From contig LRSR01006792.1 of assembly GCA_001579985.1 (NCBI GenBank), positions 1-26,657 on the forward strand: a DNA stretch of 26,657 bases, in the 5' to 3' direction. The DNA is from Hypsibius dujardini. Lineage: Eukaryota > Tardigrada > Eutardigrada > Parachela > Hypsibiidae. Shown in pieces: positions 11,136-21,585 of this stretch (its first letter is position 1; each line of letters starts with the position of its first letter). Under the pieces are notes generated by a model. The model had not been told where the DNA came from. It did no database searches and worked only from the letters and a program-made list of their open reading frames with translations. The position numbers and the translations under genes were made by a program.

Positions 11136-13986
11136 TCACAAGCGCTGGCGCATTTCCGCCTGAATCTCATCGATCCGTTTGCCCTTGGTCTCTGGCACTT
11201 TCAGGATGGTATACACCACAAATCCCACGAGACAGCCGGTGAAGATGAGGAAGGTGTACTCACCCAGCGAGGTCTCCACCAGCGGGAACGCGAACGTAAT
11301 CAACAGAGTGGAGGACCAATTGACCCCGGCGACGACGCTGGTGGCCGGCGCACGCGGCCCCTCCGTGAAGAGTTCCGAGGCGATGAACCAGGGAATGGGC
11401 CCGGGTCCGATGGCGAAGAAGACGACAAACAGCATGACACTGGTGACGCTCAAGTAGCTAGCCCAAGCCATACCGGCGGCGGTCAGTTTCATAAAGGCCA
11501 CCAGCAGGATGGTCATGACGCACATGCCGGCCAGGCCGCCGAGCAGGAGGACCTTCCGGCCGAGACGCTCGACGACGGTCATGGAGACGATGCTGGCCAG
11601 GACAAAGATTCCACCCATGCCGATGGTGGCGTACTGGGCGTCTTCGCCCGACAGACCGGAGGAGACGAAAATGGCCGTGGAGTAGAACATGACCGCGTTG
11701 ATTCCTGTAAAAGAGCAGGATTTTTTACATCGAACACTGCATCCTTGGTAGCAGCTCAGCTGGAAACACAACAACCGAACGATCTTCCGTGTTCGGGAGG
11801 AAGTTTATCAAAGTGTTCGGCAGCACCAGATGTGTCCGTCTAAACAGTTCACGTTGTCTGTAAACTTTCTGCATGCCTGTCGCGTTTGCCAGCGTCGGCT
11901 GCAACTTTCCCAGCACGGGGAAGGCGTCAAATGGCAATAGATCAGCTTGATTTTCGTTTTCAGTGCAGTTTATTTATTATCATTATGGCTATATTTTAGC
12001 TTTCGTCCTAGTGATGCCATCCCTGTACTCCCAGCACATTGTCTGTGAACATGGATTACCGGAGAATTGCTGGCTCAGCATCACCATCATACAGATGATG
12101 ATGACCCGGCGCAGGAAGCGATCCCGAAACAGATCCACAATCGTCACCCTGGGCAGGTCCTTCGACTTGTCATAGTCACTCTCCATGTCGCTCATCTGCT
12201 TCTCCACATCCGCGGGAGCCTGGAAAAACTCCAGCGCCTTCCGGGCCTGCTCCACCTCATGCCGGTTCAAGTACAAGTGACGCGGGCTCTCCGGGCAGAA
12301 CAGCAGTGTCGCCAGCTGCAGCACCGCCGGCACCAGACTGAAGCCAAACAGGAAGGGCCATCCCCGGGGACCGCCGAGGATCTGCGGCAGGCCCAGGATC
12401 TGTGAGATGAACACGCCCATCACGCAGACCACCTGGTGGACGGTGCCGATGGCGCCGCGCAGGTCGTCCGGAGCAATCTCCGTCAGGTACATGGGCGGGG
12501 CGCCGCTGTTGATGCCGGCGTTGAGGCCGATGATGACGCGACCGATGATGAGCAGCTCGAATGAGTCCGCGTAGTAGGAGACGCACATGCAGACGGACCC
12601 GATCACGGCGGTGATGTTGTTGATGAGGAGGGTGCCCCTCCGACCGAACCGGTTGACAAAGTACGTCAGAGTCACTGCCAAAGAAGGATAATTTTAAGCA
12701 CCGTCTTCCCGGTTGGTGTTTTGCTGTTAACAATAACCAGGAACAGCGGAGCCGATAAAAGCGATTCAATTTTTCATGATGGATTTTTATGCGCAGAAAA
12801 GGACACCGAAACGATGACTCCGCAGTTAGTCACGGCAAACACGACAAGTCATCATAACCGAATCCGTTAGACACGTAATCATCAACAGGCGCTTAATCTT
12901 AACTGACTCGGTGTGAAAGAAGGGCTGACAAAACAGGAGGCGCAGTGGCAGGCAGAGGAACAGAAATATAACATTTATAAACATTTATTGAAACATAAAT
13001 TCTTCTCAATCCACGCAACATCGATTTCGGTCAACATGCGATACGCACGCTTCGCAATCAAATCACACAGCTTCCTTCAATTCACATTGACAGTCTGACA
13101 GCCCACCAATCAATCAATCAATCAATCAATCGATTTGATGATACAATTCACTCTGCATACATCGGTTAGTCGCTAGAATCAAGTCCACACATTAGTAAAG
13201 CCTGTCACTCTCATCTCTTGTAATAAGGTTATACATAGATAAAACCATTATCTCCAAAAATAAGGGTATTAGGATATCAAACTGCCATCAAACACTGCTT
13301 CGAAGATGTTTGACAACGCAACGAACAAGATACAGCTGCTAAAAGGGTGAACTACAAGATTTAGCTTCTAAAGATTCACGTGGAATAAATTTAAAAAAAC
13401 AAACTAAAATTAGTCAACAAAGTTGGACTAAAACTAAACTAAATGGTTTCACTACTAAAAAAGACCCACTGAAAATGATATTAATAACGAATTTCAGATG
13501 ATATAATTAGAGTTTTTCGATTTCCCACCTCGATTGAACAATCATTCAATCAATCAATAACGCTACAAGCAGGTGGTAGTTCCTCATTCAATCGCTCAAT
13601 CAACCAGGCATTCCTCACTCAATCAATCGTGAGGCAATGTAGTCTAACGAAACGAAATGCCGTCTGGCATTCCCACTCCCCAGGAACTCACCAGCCGAAA
13701 GCAACGCGCCCAATGCAAAAATGGACGACACAAGGGACCACAGCGTCTGCAGCTCGGGATTGTCGCTGAACATCCGCGTGGACGTTTGATTTTCCGGATA
13801 AGAAGTGCACCAGAGATCGTTTAGCGTCACGTTGGGCTCGCCACCCGCGCGACGGCACTTAACATCGCGCAGCCACTGGCCCACCACCGCACGCGGCGCA
13901 TTAATCACGCCGATGTTGTAGCCGAAGATGAAGGAGGAGAGCGCCGCGGAGAGGACCGCAAACACCAAACTTCCCGTCAACGCCAT
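11136..13986 (-). CDS. Facilitative sugar transporter, SLC2/GLUT family, 3 exons
   Basis: Twelve-pass plasma-membrane hexose uniporter of the major facilitator superfamily. Minus-strand exons 13986-13692, 12674-12060 and 11704-11136 join in frame to 1479 nt, 492 aa. Family signatures are all present: FGYNIGVINAP in TM1, VNRFGRR after TM2, RGAIGTVHQ in TM4, PESPR before the large cytoplasmic loop, QQFSGINAV in TM7, VERLGRK in the TM8-9 loop, GPGPIPWF in TM10 and PETKG at residues 474-478. The loop between TM1 and TM2 has NVT and NQT glycosylation sites, as in class I GLUTs. The QLS motif of glucose-selective GLUTs reads QFSG here, so substrate choice is open. The start is uncertain: a strong donor GTGAGT (14083-14078) and an acceptor at 13999-14001 would splice an upstream exon (ATG at 14173) in frame, adding 34 residues. 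Confidence 0.95.
12675..13691 (-). other. GLUT intron 1 with CAAT repeats
   Basis: 1017-nt intron of the transporter. It contains a (CAAT)n run at about 13106-13132 and a related imperfect CAAT/CATT tract at about 13540-13625. No coding exon seen inside. Confidence 0.75.
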
Positions 13987-13998
13987 CTTCTCCGCGAG

Positions 13999-14173
13999 CT
14001 GGTGGATGAGGATGCAAACGCAAAATGATCGATCGCATTAATCTACGGGCAATGCGTGGGAAAGAAAGACAAGGCCTACTCACCAATGGCGGGGAAAAAT
14101 GGAATGGCGGCGACTGGGGTGAGGAAGCGCTTCCCTGAACAGATGTCAGAAGAAAATGAGAAGGTGTTTTCAC
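13999..14173 (-). other. Candidate upstream GLUT exon
   Basis: Reading the minus strand, an ATG at 14173 opens 30 codons ending in a perfect donor (GTGAGT, 14083-14078). An 85-nt intron then ends with CATCCACCAG (acceptor AG at 13999-14000) and continues in frame through Leu-Ala-Glu-Lys into the Met at 13986. The segment is Ser/Pro/Phe-rich without a recognisable motif. It could be an alternative N-terminus or untranslated leader. Confidence 0.35.
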
Positions 14174-14848
14174 TTTTCACTTTTCACTGTTTACGACTCG
14201 GAACAGAACACGATTCGAGTCACCGTGATTCCGTCGTGGTGCCTGGTTCAAGTACAGTGACCTGACTCATGTGACTCCGTCTGTGGAACGAGATCGAGTC
14301 CGCCGTTCGTTTTGTTCTTCTTCTGTGTTCCTGGTTTTTCCTCTTCCGGGCGTCTTCTTTTGAACTCGACTCAACGGTACAAAACGAAGAGAGATGAATG
14401 AGGAGTCCGAATGATTAGAGGAAATTCAGGCGACGATCTGCAATGCTTGCAACGATCCCATTAAAGGCAATACTAATGCGTCGAACGTTGAGTGAGAGAG
14501 GGAGGAATTTTTTGGCCAAAGAACATCAGGAAATATTTGAGGAAACAGACTTTCCAGGGTATTTGTATTGACATAAAGTTGATGGAAGTTACAACTGCTG
14601 CAGTCCCGTGTAACAAGAGCAGTCTTTGTCCTTTCGGATCGTCTGCAGTCTCGATGTGCGTTGACCGATACGATACCAAAGATCCTTCAAGATACGGCGT
14701 TCCGATAATCTTTTACTACCGTTCTTCTTTCATTATCTTGCCATATCGTCTCTGTACCGTACGTACTGTAAGTACGCGTAAAGTGGACGAATCAATTAGT
14801 TTATGTCAAATGGCTCAACGATTTATTCGCGGCTTTTCTGTAACAGAT

Positions 14849-14910
14849 ACGTACGTACGTACGTACGTATGTGCGTACGTACGTATGTGCGTACGTACGT
14901 ATGTGCGTAC
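14849..14910. repeat. ACGT microsatellite with higher-order period
   Basis: (ACGT)n interrupted three times by ATGTGCGT, giving a higher-order unit of about 16-20 nt. Highly self-complementary. Confidence 0.85.
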
Positions 14911-15413
14911 TGACAGTGACAGTAAAAATTACCTGACAGAAACTGCAGGCCCAACTCCAAACAGCCATTTCAGACTCCTCAACCCCAGTTGACTGCCACA
15001 AATAACGGGCAACGCCCATTTGGCAATAAATTACGAGGGGGGGGGTGTGTCGTGCGATGCCCCCGCGCGGTGCGACTGTCATGCTTCAGCTAGCACCTAC
15101 TAGCATAGTACTCGTACTGTTGCTAACCTATTGTACGCTCCCGATCTCAAGGGTCAATTATGCCCCACCCCCGCTAATTCACATCAAGCTGGAGCGTATC
15201 GTTCAATTCCGTTCACTTGTTCGGGAATTGCCCGTTGGTTTTTGCCTGACAGGCTATGCTACCTTGCTTGATTAAAATGATCATTTTGGTCTCAAACTTT
15301 TCAAGTCAATAAAGTTCAAGTGAATCTGAATGAATAATTGAGCGAGCCACGGAACGTTTTTTCGGGCCGGACCTTAAATCGACCCTTGAGAAAAAAAGCG
15401 TACAGTAGTACGT

Positions 15414-15537
15414 GTACACACGTGTAAAAAAGCTTACGCTAACCGACTTAAGCCACGTAACTCGTGCAAAGTAAAGCTGCTTCCGTATGCCGAGTTAAAT
15501 GGCTTCACTCGGTTAGTCCAAAGTTTCTGCCACGTTA
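15414..15537. mobile_element. MITE-like inverted-repeat element, copy 2
   Basis: The left side carries ACACACGTGTAAAAAAGC and TTACGCTAACCGACTTAAG; the right side carries GCCGAGTTAAAT, ACTCGGTTAGT and TTTCTGCCACGT, the inverted counterparts. Internal words match the element at 24845-24973 in the same order (AACTCGT, then AGCTG, then TATGCCGAGTTAA). The end word resembles that of the NOG1 intron element. Confidence 0.6.
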
Positions 15538-15957
15538 CTATTTAGTTTGCTCTCCCCATTTCTATTGTTTTGCCGAACCAAAATTACTTACAGTACAAGT
15601 GCCCATATTTTGCGTAGGTCACAGTGCCATTTCAACTCCACTGCCTCATTCTCTCTCTGCTTCTTTGAGCGGCTCCGATCCGCGGTACACAAGAATGCTT
15701 AAATTTAAAAATAAAAGCGGGGAAATGTTGAAAATGTGCAACGGTCGCCACTCGCCAGTGCGTGACACTGTGTGATGTGCAATTGTGTAACAGGGTCAGC
15801 TCGGCTCTGACAACCCGTGAGCGTGAGCCGCTCATTCCAAACGAGTGAAACTGAATTGAATTGAACGTTGGCTTGAAAAAGACCTGTGACGTTCTCAAAA
15901 TATGAAGACTTATACTATAGCTTGTTTTTGTAAACGCAGTTGCAAAAAATTAAAGTG

Positions 15958-16061
15958 CAGTACACGAGTGCAGTACAGAAGTACAGTACCGGAGTACAGT
16001 ACAGGAGCACAGTACAGGAGCACAGTACAGAAGTACAGTACAAAAGTACAGTACACGAGTC
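15958..16061. repeat. 13-nt minisatellite, eight units
   Basis: Eight consecutive 13-nt units with consensus CAGTACAGGAGTA; variants change only a few positions (for example CAGTACACGAGTG, CAGTACAAAAGTA). Each unit contains the palindrome-like GTAC. No coding meaning. Confidence 0.9.
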
Positions 16062-16484
16062 CAGTCCATGTTTTTAGATCGTGCCCGTTCAAAGCCTCCC
16101 AAAAGCACTCGTGCAAGGAGTCTTCTCACCACGCTTTAACCGACACCTCATCATCCCATTTTCAGTAAGATTGATTTTGAGCCTTCTCATTTCATGAATT
16201 CAAAAGATGGTACAAAAAAGGCTGACTTGGTACATCCTCTGATGCGTGAAATGTTGCTCCCAAGGAGAGACCTCCCTGACTATTCGCTTCTTGCTCTACC
16301 GCTTCCGCCGATTGAAGCGCTGGGGAAGGAAAGTTAACGGGTTTGATTTGTCTTGCAGGATCCACCAACGGTGCTGCTGTTCCCGCTTTGTATGAACAGT
16401 TCGTGAGTGACGATCAGCAGCGATAGAATTAACGTGCAGGTCTACGAAGAAAGAATCGGTCAAACGGTCGTGAGCTTATGCAGT

Positions 16485-18182
16485 TCATTTGTTTATTAAA
16501 CTGCAAATGAGAGTGAAAAGTAATCTGCCTACACCAGTCAACAATGCCCGTGTGACGTAAAACAAGTCGCCCCCGTGGAAGAGACATGCATATGTGCGAT
16601 TGCTCGACTCCAGACGAGCCAATTCCTCGACGGCTTTTATGAATCCCTAGAGCAAGAAACAAGTACACACATGTGCCGTGAAAGTTCAACAATTTTAAAT
16701 CATGCCTACCTTTTTAGTGATCTGAATGTTATTTGCCATAGCATCGGACTCGATCCGGTCGATGAGACATTGGATGTTGGCACTGATACGGACACTCTAC
16801 GGTCACACAAGGTCATCAGTCAAAAAAGGTCATCAGTATTTTCGATCAATTGGGATAAAAAATAGTGCTCGTATCGCGACTTCAACTACTGCGCTTTACT
16901 TCCTGGACTACATGGAGACATATCTGTCTGTCTGTTTGTCTACCTGCCTATCTGTTTGCCTGTCTGTCTGCTTGCCTATCTGTTTCCCTGTCTGTTTGTC
17001 TGCCTGCCTGTTTGCTTGTCTGCCTGTTTGACTGTCTGTCTGTAAGTTTTTTGTCTGTCTGTCGGCCTGTCTCTTTTGCATACATTTGGGGAAAGTTGGA
17101 CGGATAGACGGATTCCACTCGACATGTAAACGACGTTATACAGATTTACTCACCTGTTCATGAGCAAACACCAGCGGTGTCAGTGCAACAAGTATATTTG
17201 AGCCGAATAACAACACACAGACGCAGTAATAAGCGTAATATTCTAATCGCGGCATGGGCACCATCACAATATTTGTCCCGAATCCGAAGACCGTCATAAA
17301 GTCTAGCCCGTATATTCCGAAGAGAATCCAACTAAAGTATTTGTTCAGCACGCCACACAAGTCGCGCGAAATTGCGAGCGCTCTCTTCCAGTGCTGCAGC
17401 CGCGTTTCCAGGTCCCGCATAGAGTAATATTCGTAATTTTTAATTGTCTCTTCAATTTGCATGTTGACTTGTTTCAAACCGCTTTTGAGGAGCGCTGCGT
17501 GGAGAATGAGGACGCCAAGCACCTGCTGCGAGAGGATGTACGGACAGACGGTGAAAACGCACGCGAGAACGAGCAACTGCCAAGTCGAGATATAAATCGG
17601 CAGCGGATGCAGTGAATTCTCCGTCCAATACGGCGACGTGATATTAGAAGATGCTGGCCAAAACACCATGTGCCACCATTCCCAGGAAATTTTCCGGTAC
17701 CAGACGTACCAAATGACTATCCATGTGGCCGTTATGATGAACCACCATAGAGATGCCTTACGATGACCGGCTGAAATTGTTCGGCCATCGGATTCCTTGT
17801 GGCGACAATGCTGTACTGCTTGGATGAACTTTTCCGCTGTTTTGCGGAGCCGCTGGAATTGGGTTTTTTTTCGGTGGAATGCCCATGCCAGCACGTAGAA
17901 CGGCCGGGCTGCCGTGAAGAAGTTGATGGACTGGCCAAACAGTAGGAGCAGCGTTGACTGGTCGTTGTGCACCGCGAGGATCCAGAGGATCGTCTGAGTG
18001 ATCGTCAGGATCATACAGGTTAGACTGCCGCATAGGATGGCCAGACTGACCGTTTTGCGAGCCCACTCAGCGAGGATTTTGCCTCTTTTTGAAGAGCTTG
18101 AGGGAGCTAAGTTGGCGAGCGATGGTTGAAATCCAAGAAGAGTAAGTATAGACGTCTGAGTTTGTGCAATCTGGTCCGCCAT
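16485..18182 (-). CDS. Gustatory-receptor-like seven-pass protein, left copy
   Basis: Probable chemoreceptor of the arthropod-type gustatory receptor (7tm_7) class, a cation-channel family with cytoplasmic N-terminus. Minus-strand exons 18182-17154, 16796-16710 and 16646-16485 join in phase 0 to 1278 nt, 425 aa, a usual length for the family. Seven hydrophobic segments are visible at about residues 46-70, 78-100, 144-163, 202-226, 281-303, 315-341 and 400-423. An NIT site at 180-182 falls in the TM3-TM4 loop, which is extracellular if the N-terminus is inside. The cytoplasmic TM4-TM5 stretch contains DLETRLQHWKRALAISRDLC. The C-terminal exon ends FTLICSLINK and lacks the insect TYhhhhhQF motif, so assignment rests on topology, length, exon pattern and general resemblance. 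ATG at 18182 was chosen because the paralogue starts at the matching ATG; a GTG-led extension to 18233 is not conserved in frame. Confidence 0.8.
16920..17068. repeat. TCTG microsatellite in intron 1 of the left receptor
   Basis: Interrupted (TCTG)n on the plus strand, i.e. AGAC on the gene's sense strand. The right-arm receptor has an AGAC array at the same intron position (22689-22768), so the array predates the duplication. Confidence 0.9.
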
Positions 18183-18944
18183 GACGGCTCTTCCTTGACT
18201 CCGGCAGGACTCGACCAATATTCCCTTGTACACCGAAGAGTACCACTTATAATCGCGGAGACCAATGGCACTATGGTCAGGACCGTTTCAGTACCGATAT
18301 TGCGGATATTTTCATCAGCACAAAGATCCTGACAACGTTTCTTATCAGCAAAATCAGTTGTTTTAACACATCGAAAAAGTAGAATTAAAATATCAGATTT
18401 TATTTACTTCAAGATGGACTCACACAACGGGGCTGACTACAGTGTGCCTCTACTGTTTGTCAGCGATAGGTTGCAGAAATACCAAACATAGAACAATCTT
18501 ATAAATGAAACTGTACTAATGTATTATCGCACATGAAGAGCCACATCCTGAGGAAAACAATGACCGGCACTTGTACTAATAGAGTCATGAAGACATCGTC
18601 GGACTAAACTGCCCCTAGCGGGACCACTCAGTTAAATGCAGAAATAGACATCACTCTAATAACGACATGCAGAAGCGAACTTCAACTCCCCGGGTCATGG
18701 GGGAAGATACGTCATAATTCAAATTGTTGGCTTTACAGGTACGCCGGTGGAGGACCCATACGTTGGTTGGTGTCCCGACGGAACGGATTGCTGACGCTCT
18801 ATTCACACTGGGAATTAAACGGAATGGGTCCCTTTGTACAATTGTAGTCACATGATATGGACGCTTTGCCGACCAAAATTACGTGATATATCAGTATAGG
18901 GAGGTAGTGTATACACAGAAATTATGTGAAAATATTAAGAAAGA

Positions 18945-19397
18945 TCAGGACTCGAACAAAAAAAGCAGCGGTGGTCGATTCTCACTGGGGAGTGGGAGTG
19001 GGGACCCCTCGCAGTCAATCTGGTAGGACACCCTAGACAGGTATGGCGTTGACGATGGGACCGTAGAATACATACAGAATCCCAAAAGCGGACGGCGGCT
19101 TTTCCAGCAGGGTTAGCCGTCTGCGGTGGGCTTCGTAGTGGATGCCTGCTTCCGCAACAACCTGGCAACAACGTCTTCATGATCAAGTACTCGGCAGTCC
19201 AGCCGTTTCAACGGAATCCAATTGTTCCCGTTACACTGCGAAGTCGTCGTCGTCAGGGTGTCGTGAAACTTCTGCGGCAACAGCGGCGCATGTTGGGTCA
19301 CTCATTCGCGTTGCCGGACAGGATAAGGCCAGAAGTGGTCAGCCAGACTGACCTCCGTGTCGCTACTGGGATCTACCGAATAATCCCTGATCAATCT
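18945..19397 (-). pseudogene. Decayed coding relic, possibly SMYD-like, left copy
   Basis: Homologous to 20294-20750 but more damaged. Recognisable pieces in the minus-strand reading are VDPSSDTEVSLADHFWPYP, then an in-frame TGA, EAHRRRLTLLEKPPSAFGIL, and after a 5-nt frameshift RQRHTCLGCPTRLTARG. There are at least three stops or shifts against the right copy. Pattern of differences between the copies still follows one frame, which argues that the ancestor was coding. Family assignment is discussed under the right copy and is uncertain. Confidence 0.45.
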
Positions 19398-19398
19398 A

Positions 19399-19400
19399 CA

Positions 19401-19438
<38 letters not shown>

Positions 19439-19445
19439 TTGGCTC

Positions 19446-19488
<43 letters not shown>

Positions 19489-19606
19489 GTTTGTCTGTCT
19501 GTTTGTTTGTCTTTTTGTCTGTCTGTTTGTTTGTCAGTTTGTCTGTCTATTTGTCTGTTTGTCTGTCTGTCTGGCTTTGTCTGTCTGTGTGTCTGTTTGT
19601 CTGATT
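19399..19606. repeat. TCTG microsatellite at the inner edge of the left arm
   Basis: Long, fairly pure (TCTG)n, directly abutting the point where homology between the two arms stops. The right arm has no such array at the matching place. Confidence 0.9.
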
Positions 19607-20292
19607 TCAGATTGTCCTTCCGACGGCGTGCTCCGTTTTGGCCGATACTGACAGGCAGACCATCGATCTGGTTGTGTCGGTTTCAATGTCGGGGCATACC
19701 TAAAGCTATATTTATTTAATTCTATTAAAGGACAATCGTCAATCAATTCGTATACTGTATGTTTTACTTGGAATAACGAACACTTGAAGTTAATAAAATA
19801 CTAAAATATTGTAGCAGTAGAAGTATACTTCTATCTGATGGTTTAATTCATTAAAGCAACTTATATTTGGCCAGTTCTCTAGTAGAAATTGATTGTTCAT
19901 TGGTCGCCCTGTTTGCGAACATCTTGCGCGGTTGGGAGTTACAGACAATTTAATAAAGTACTAGAGAGAAATGCAAAGGAATTTTTAATGACGCTGTGGA
20001 ATACATGTGGAGCGACGGCATAAACAGCGCTATCGAGATTTAAATTGCCGGATTTAGATATCGATATGTCCGCACATATTGTACACCCGTTTGTACATTA
20101 CATCATTTTAATATAGTTCAATATGTCGTTCCAACTGCACTTATATTATGGTCTGTAAGTATTAGCATTTTACCGAGGTTGTACTGTTGAAAGTTGAACG
20201 AAACCGATCTTTTATAAACTCTTTCTGAAATACCTTTTCATTTTTTAAAGACACTTTCAGTTATTAAATTTCTAAAACCTACTTTTTGCACT
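19607..20292. other. Unique spacer at the centre of the inverted duplication
   Basis: AT-rich sequence without a counterpart in either arm. A 30-codon plus-strand frame follows an acceptor-like TCTGATTTCAG at 19601-19611 and ends in TAA about 90 nt on, close to an ATTAAA; it is too short and lacks homology, so it is only noted. The rest shows nothing I can identify. Confidence 0.55.
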
Positions 20293-20293
20293 G

Positions 20294-20750
20294 TAGATTG
20301 ATCATGGACTACTTGGTGGATCCCAGTAGCGAGGTGGAGTTAAGTCTGGTTGACTACTTCTGGCCTTACCCTGCCCGGCAACGTGAATGGGTGGCCCAAA
20401 ACGCGCCGCAAAAGTTTCACGAGGCTCTCGCTTCACGACGACTTCGCAGTGTGACGGGAATAATTGGCTGGACGGCACTTCGTACGATCGAGGACCTACG
20501 GACTGCCGATTACGTGACCAAGAAGACCGGGTTGTTGCGGATCCTGGCAGCAGGCATCCTCTAGGAAGCCCACCGCGGTCGGCTAATTCTGCAGGAGGAG
20601 CCGTCGTTTGCCTTTGGGATTGTGAAGGTGGCCTACAGTCGTCAATGCCACAACTGCCTGGAATGTCCTACCAAACTGACCGCGAAGGGTCTCCACTTCC
20701 ACTCCTCAATGAGAATCGGTCACCGCTGCTTTTCTTTGTTCGAGTTGTGA
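20294..20750 (+). pseudogene. Decayed coding relic, possibly SMYD-like, right copy
   Basis: After an acceptor-like TGCACTGTAG a frame runs from the ATG at 20304 to TGA at 20748, interrupted once by TAG at 20562-20564. Readable segments are MDYLVDPSSEVELSLVDYFW, EAHRGRLILQEEPSFAFGIV and SRQCHNCLECPTKLTAKG. The pattern LILQEEPSFAF followed by CHNCLEC resembles the start of the SET domain running into the MYND zinc finger of SMYD methyltransferases, where a G-x-L-I-x-x-E-E-P block precedes C-x2-C. No catalytic SET core is present, so at most this is a fragment. The TAG lies in CATCCTCTAG, which could instead be a splice acceptor; an intact remnant exon pair cannot be excluded. Family call is tentative. 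Confidence 0.4.
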
Positions 20751-21021
20751 TCTTTCTTAATAATCCAAGACTCTATTTCTAGAATGACCGGTGCTTCGAC
20801 ACGGATGGGCTGCGTCCCAGAGCAACGTCTTTTCCATACTGATCGTGTATATACTACCCATCTAAACTGATACATTACGTAATTTGTGCCGCCAAAGCAT
20901 TCGTGTCATGTGACTGTAATTGTCCAAGGGGACCCATTCCGCTTCATTCCCATTGTAAATAGAGCGTCCGTCGGGACACCAACCAACGTCTGAGTCCTCC
21001 ACCGGCGTACCTGTAGAGCCA

Positions 21022-21089
21022 ACAAGCGAATTTCGACTCCCTGGGTCATGGGGGATGCCCCATGACCCAGGGAGTCGAAATTCGCTTGT
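21022..21089. repeat. Perfect 32-bp hairpin in the right arm
   Basis: Two perfectly complementary 32-nt stems (21022-21053 and 21058-21089) around the loop GATG. The inner stem reads GGGTCATGGGG / CCCCATGACCC. The left arm carries only one of the two stems (around 18671-18705); the place of the other is taken there by unrelated sequence. It lies about 500 bp upstream of the right receptor gene. Confidence 0.95.
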
Positions 21090-21585
21090 GCATCTCGTAC
21101 ATAAAGTGATGTTTATTTTTCATTTGACCGAGTGGTCCCGATAGAGGCACGTTACTCCGACGATGTCTTCATGACTCTATTAGTACAAGTGCCGGTCATT
21201 GTTTTCCTTCGGATTTGGCTCTTCCTTTGCTATATTACAGAAGTAGTTTCATTTATAAGATTCCTCTATGTTGGTATTTCTGCAACCCATCGCTGACAGA
21301 CAATAGAAGCACACTGTAGCCAGCCGTGTTGTATTATTCTGTCTTAACGTTAATAAAATCGAATATTCTATTCCTTATTATTTTATATTAATTCTATTTT
21401 TTCGAAATATGTAAAAAAATTGATATTGCTAAGAAAATACGTTGTCAGGACCGTTTTGCTGATGAAAATATCTGCAATATCAGTGATAAATTGGCCTGAT
21501 TATAGTGCTATTGGTCTCCGCGATTCTAAGTGGTACTCTTCGGTATATACGGGAATACTGATCGAGTCCCGGCGTCGGAGCCGTC

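Larger units (their letters stand above)
14174..16320. other. Intergenic region rich in repeats
   Basis: No gene recognised. It contains an ACGT microsatellite (14849-14910), a 25-bp word at 15097-15121 repeated at 24805-24829, a MITE-like element (about 15414-15537) and a 13-nt minisatellite (15958-16061). A 56-codon plus-strand frame at about 16151-16337 follows an acceptor-like CCCATTTTCAG and looks somewhat protein-like, but has no recognised homology and ends just at the border of the inverted duplication. Confidence 0.55.
16330..19398. repeat. Left arm of a 7-kb inverted duplication
   Basis: The reverse complement of this arm matches 20293-23385 from end to end. Matched landmarks, in order from the outer edge, are GGAAAGTTAAC at the border, GACGATCAGCAGCGATAG or its variant, GAAAGAATCGGTCAAACGGTCGTGAG, the receptor gene with its introns and microsatellite, the receptor upstream region, and the SMYD-like relic starting at CTGTAGATTGATCA. 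Small indels are frequent. Confidence 0.9.

Noticed and set aside
11052-11843. 263-codon plus-strand frame opposite the GLUT gene
   Set aside because: Shadow of the GC-rich third positions of the transporter; composition rich in Gly, Asp, Gln and His with no motif.
12257-12769. 170-codon minus-strand frame overlapping GLUT exon 2
   Set aside because: Same strand but shifted frame; very Arg/His/Pro-rich, and the transporter reading has all the family motifs.
15045-15275. 76-codon frame with a hydrophobic N-terminal part
   Set aside because: No splice context or homology; it overlaps the 25-bp repeat word shared with 24805-24829.
15958-16061. Regular repeat array considered as CRISPR-like
   Set aside because: Units are 13 nt and directly adjacent with no spacers, in an animal genome. 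It is a minisatellite.
16361-16426. Short plus-strand frame conserved between both arms, ending GACGATCAGCAGCGATAG
   Set aside because: Several substitutions are silent in this frame, but conservation is as high or higher after its stop codon, so duplicated receptor 3' flank explains it. The implied intron would be only 26-29 nt.
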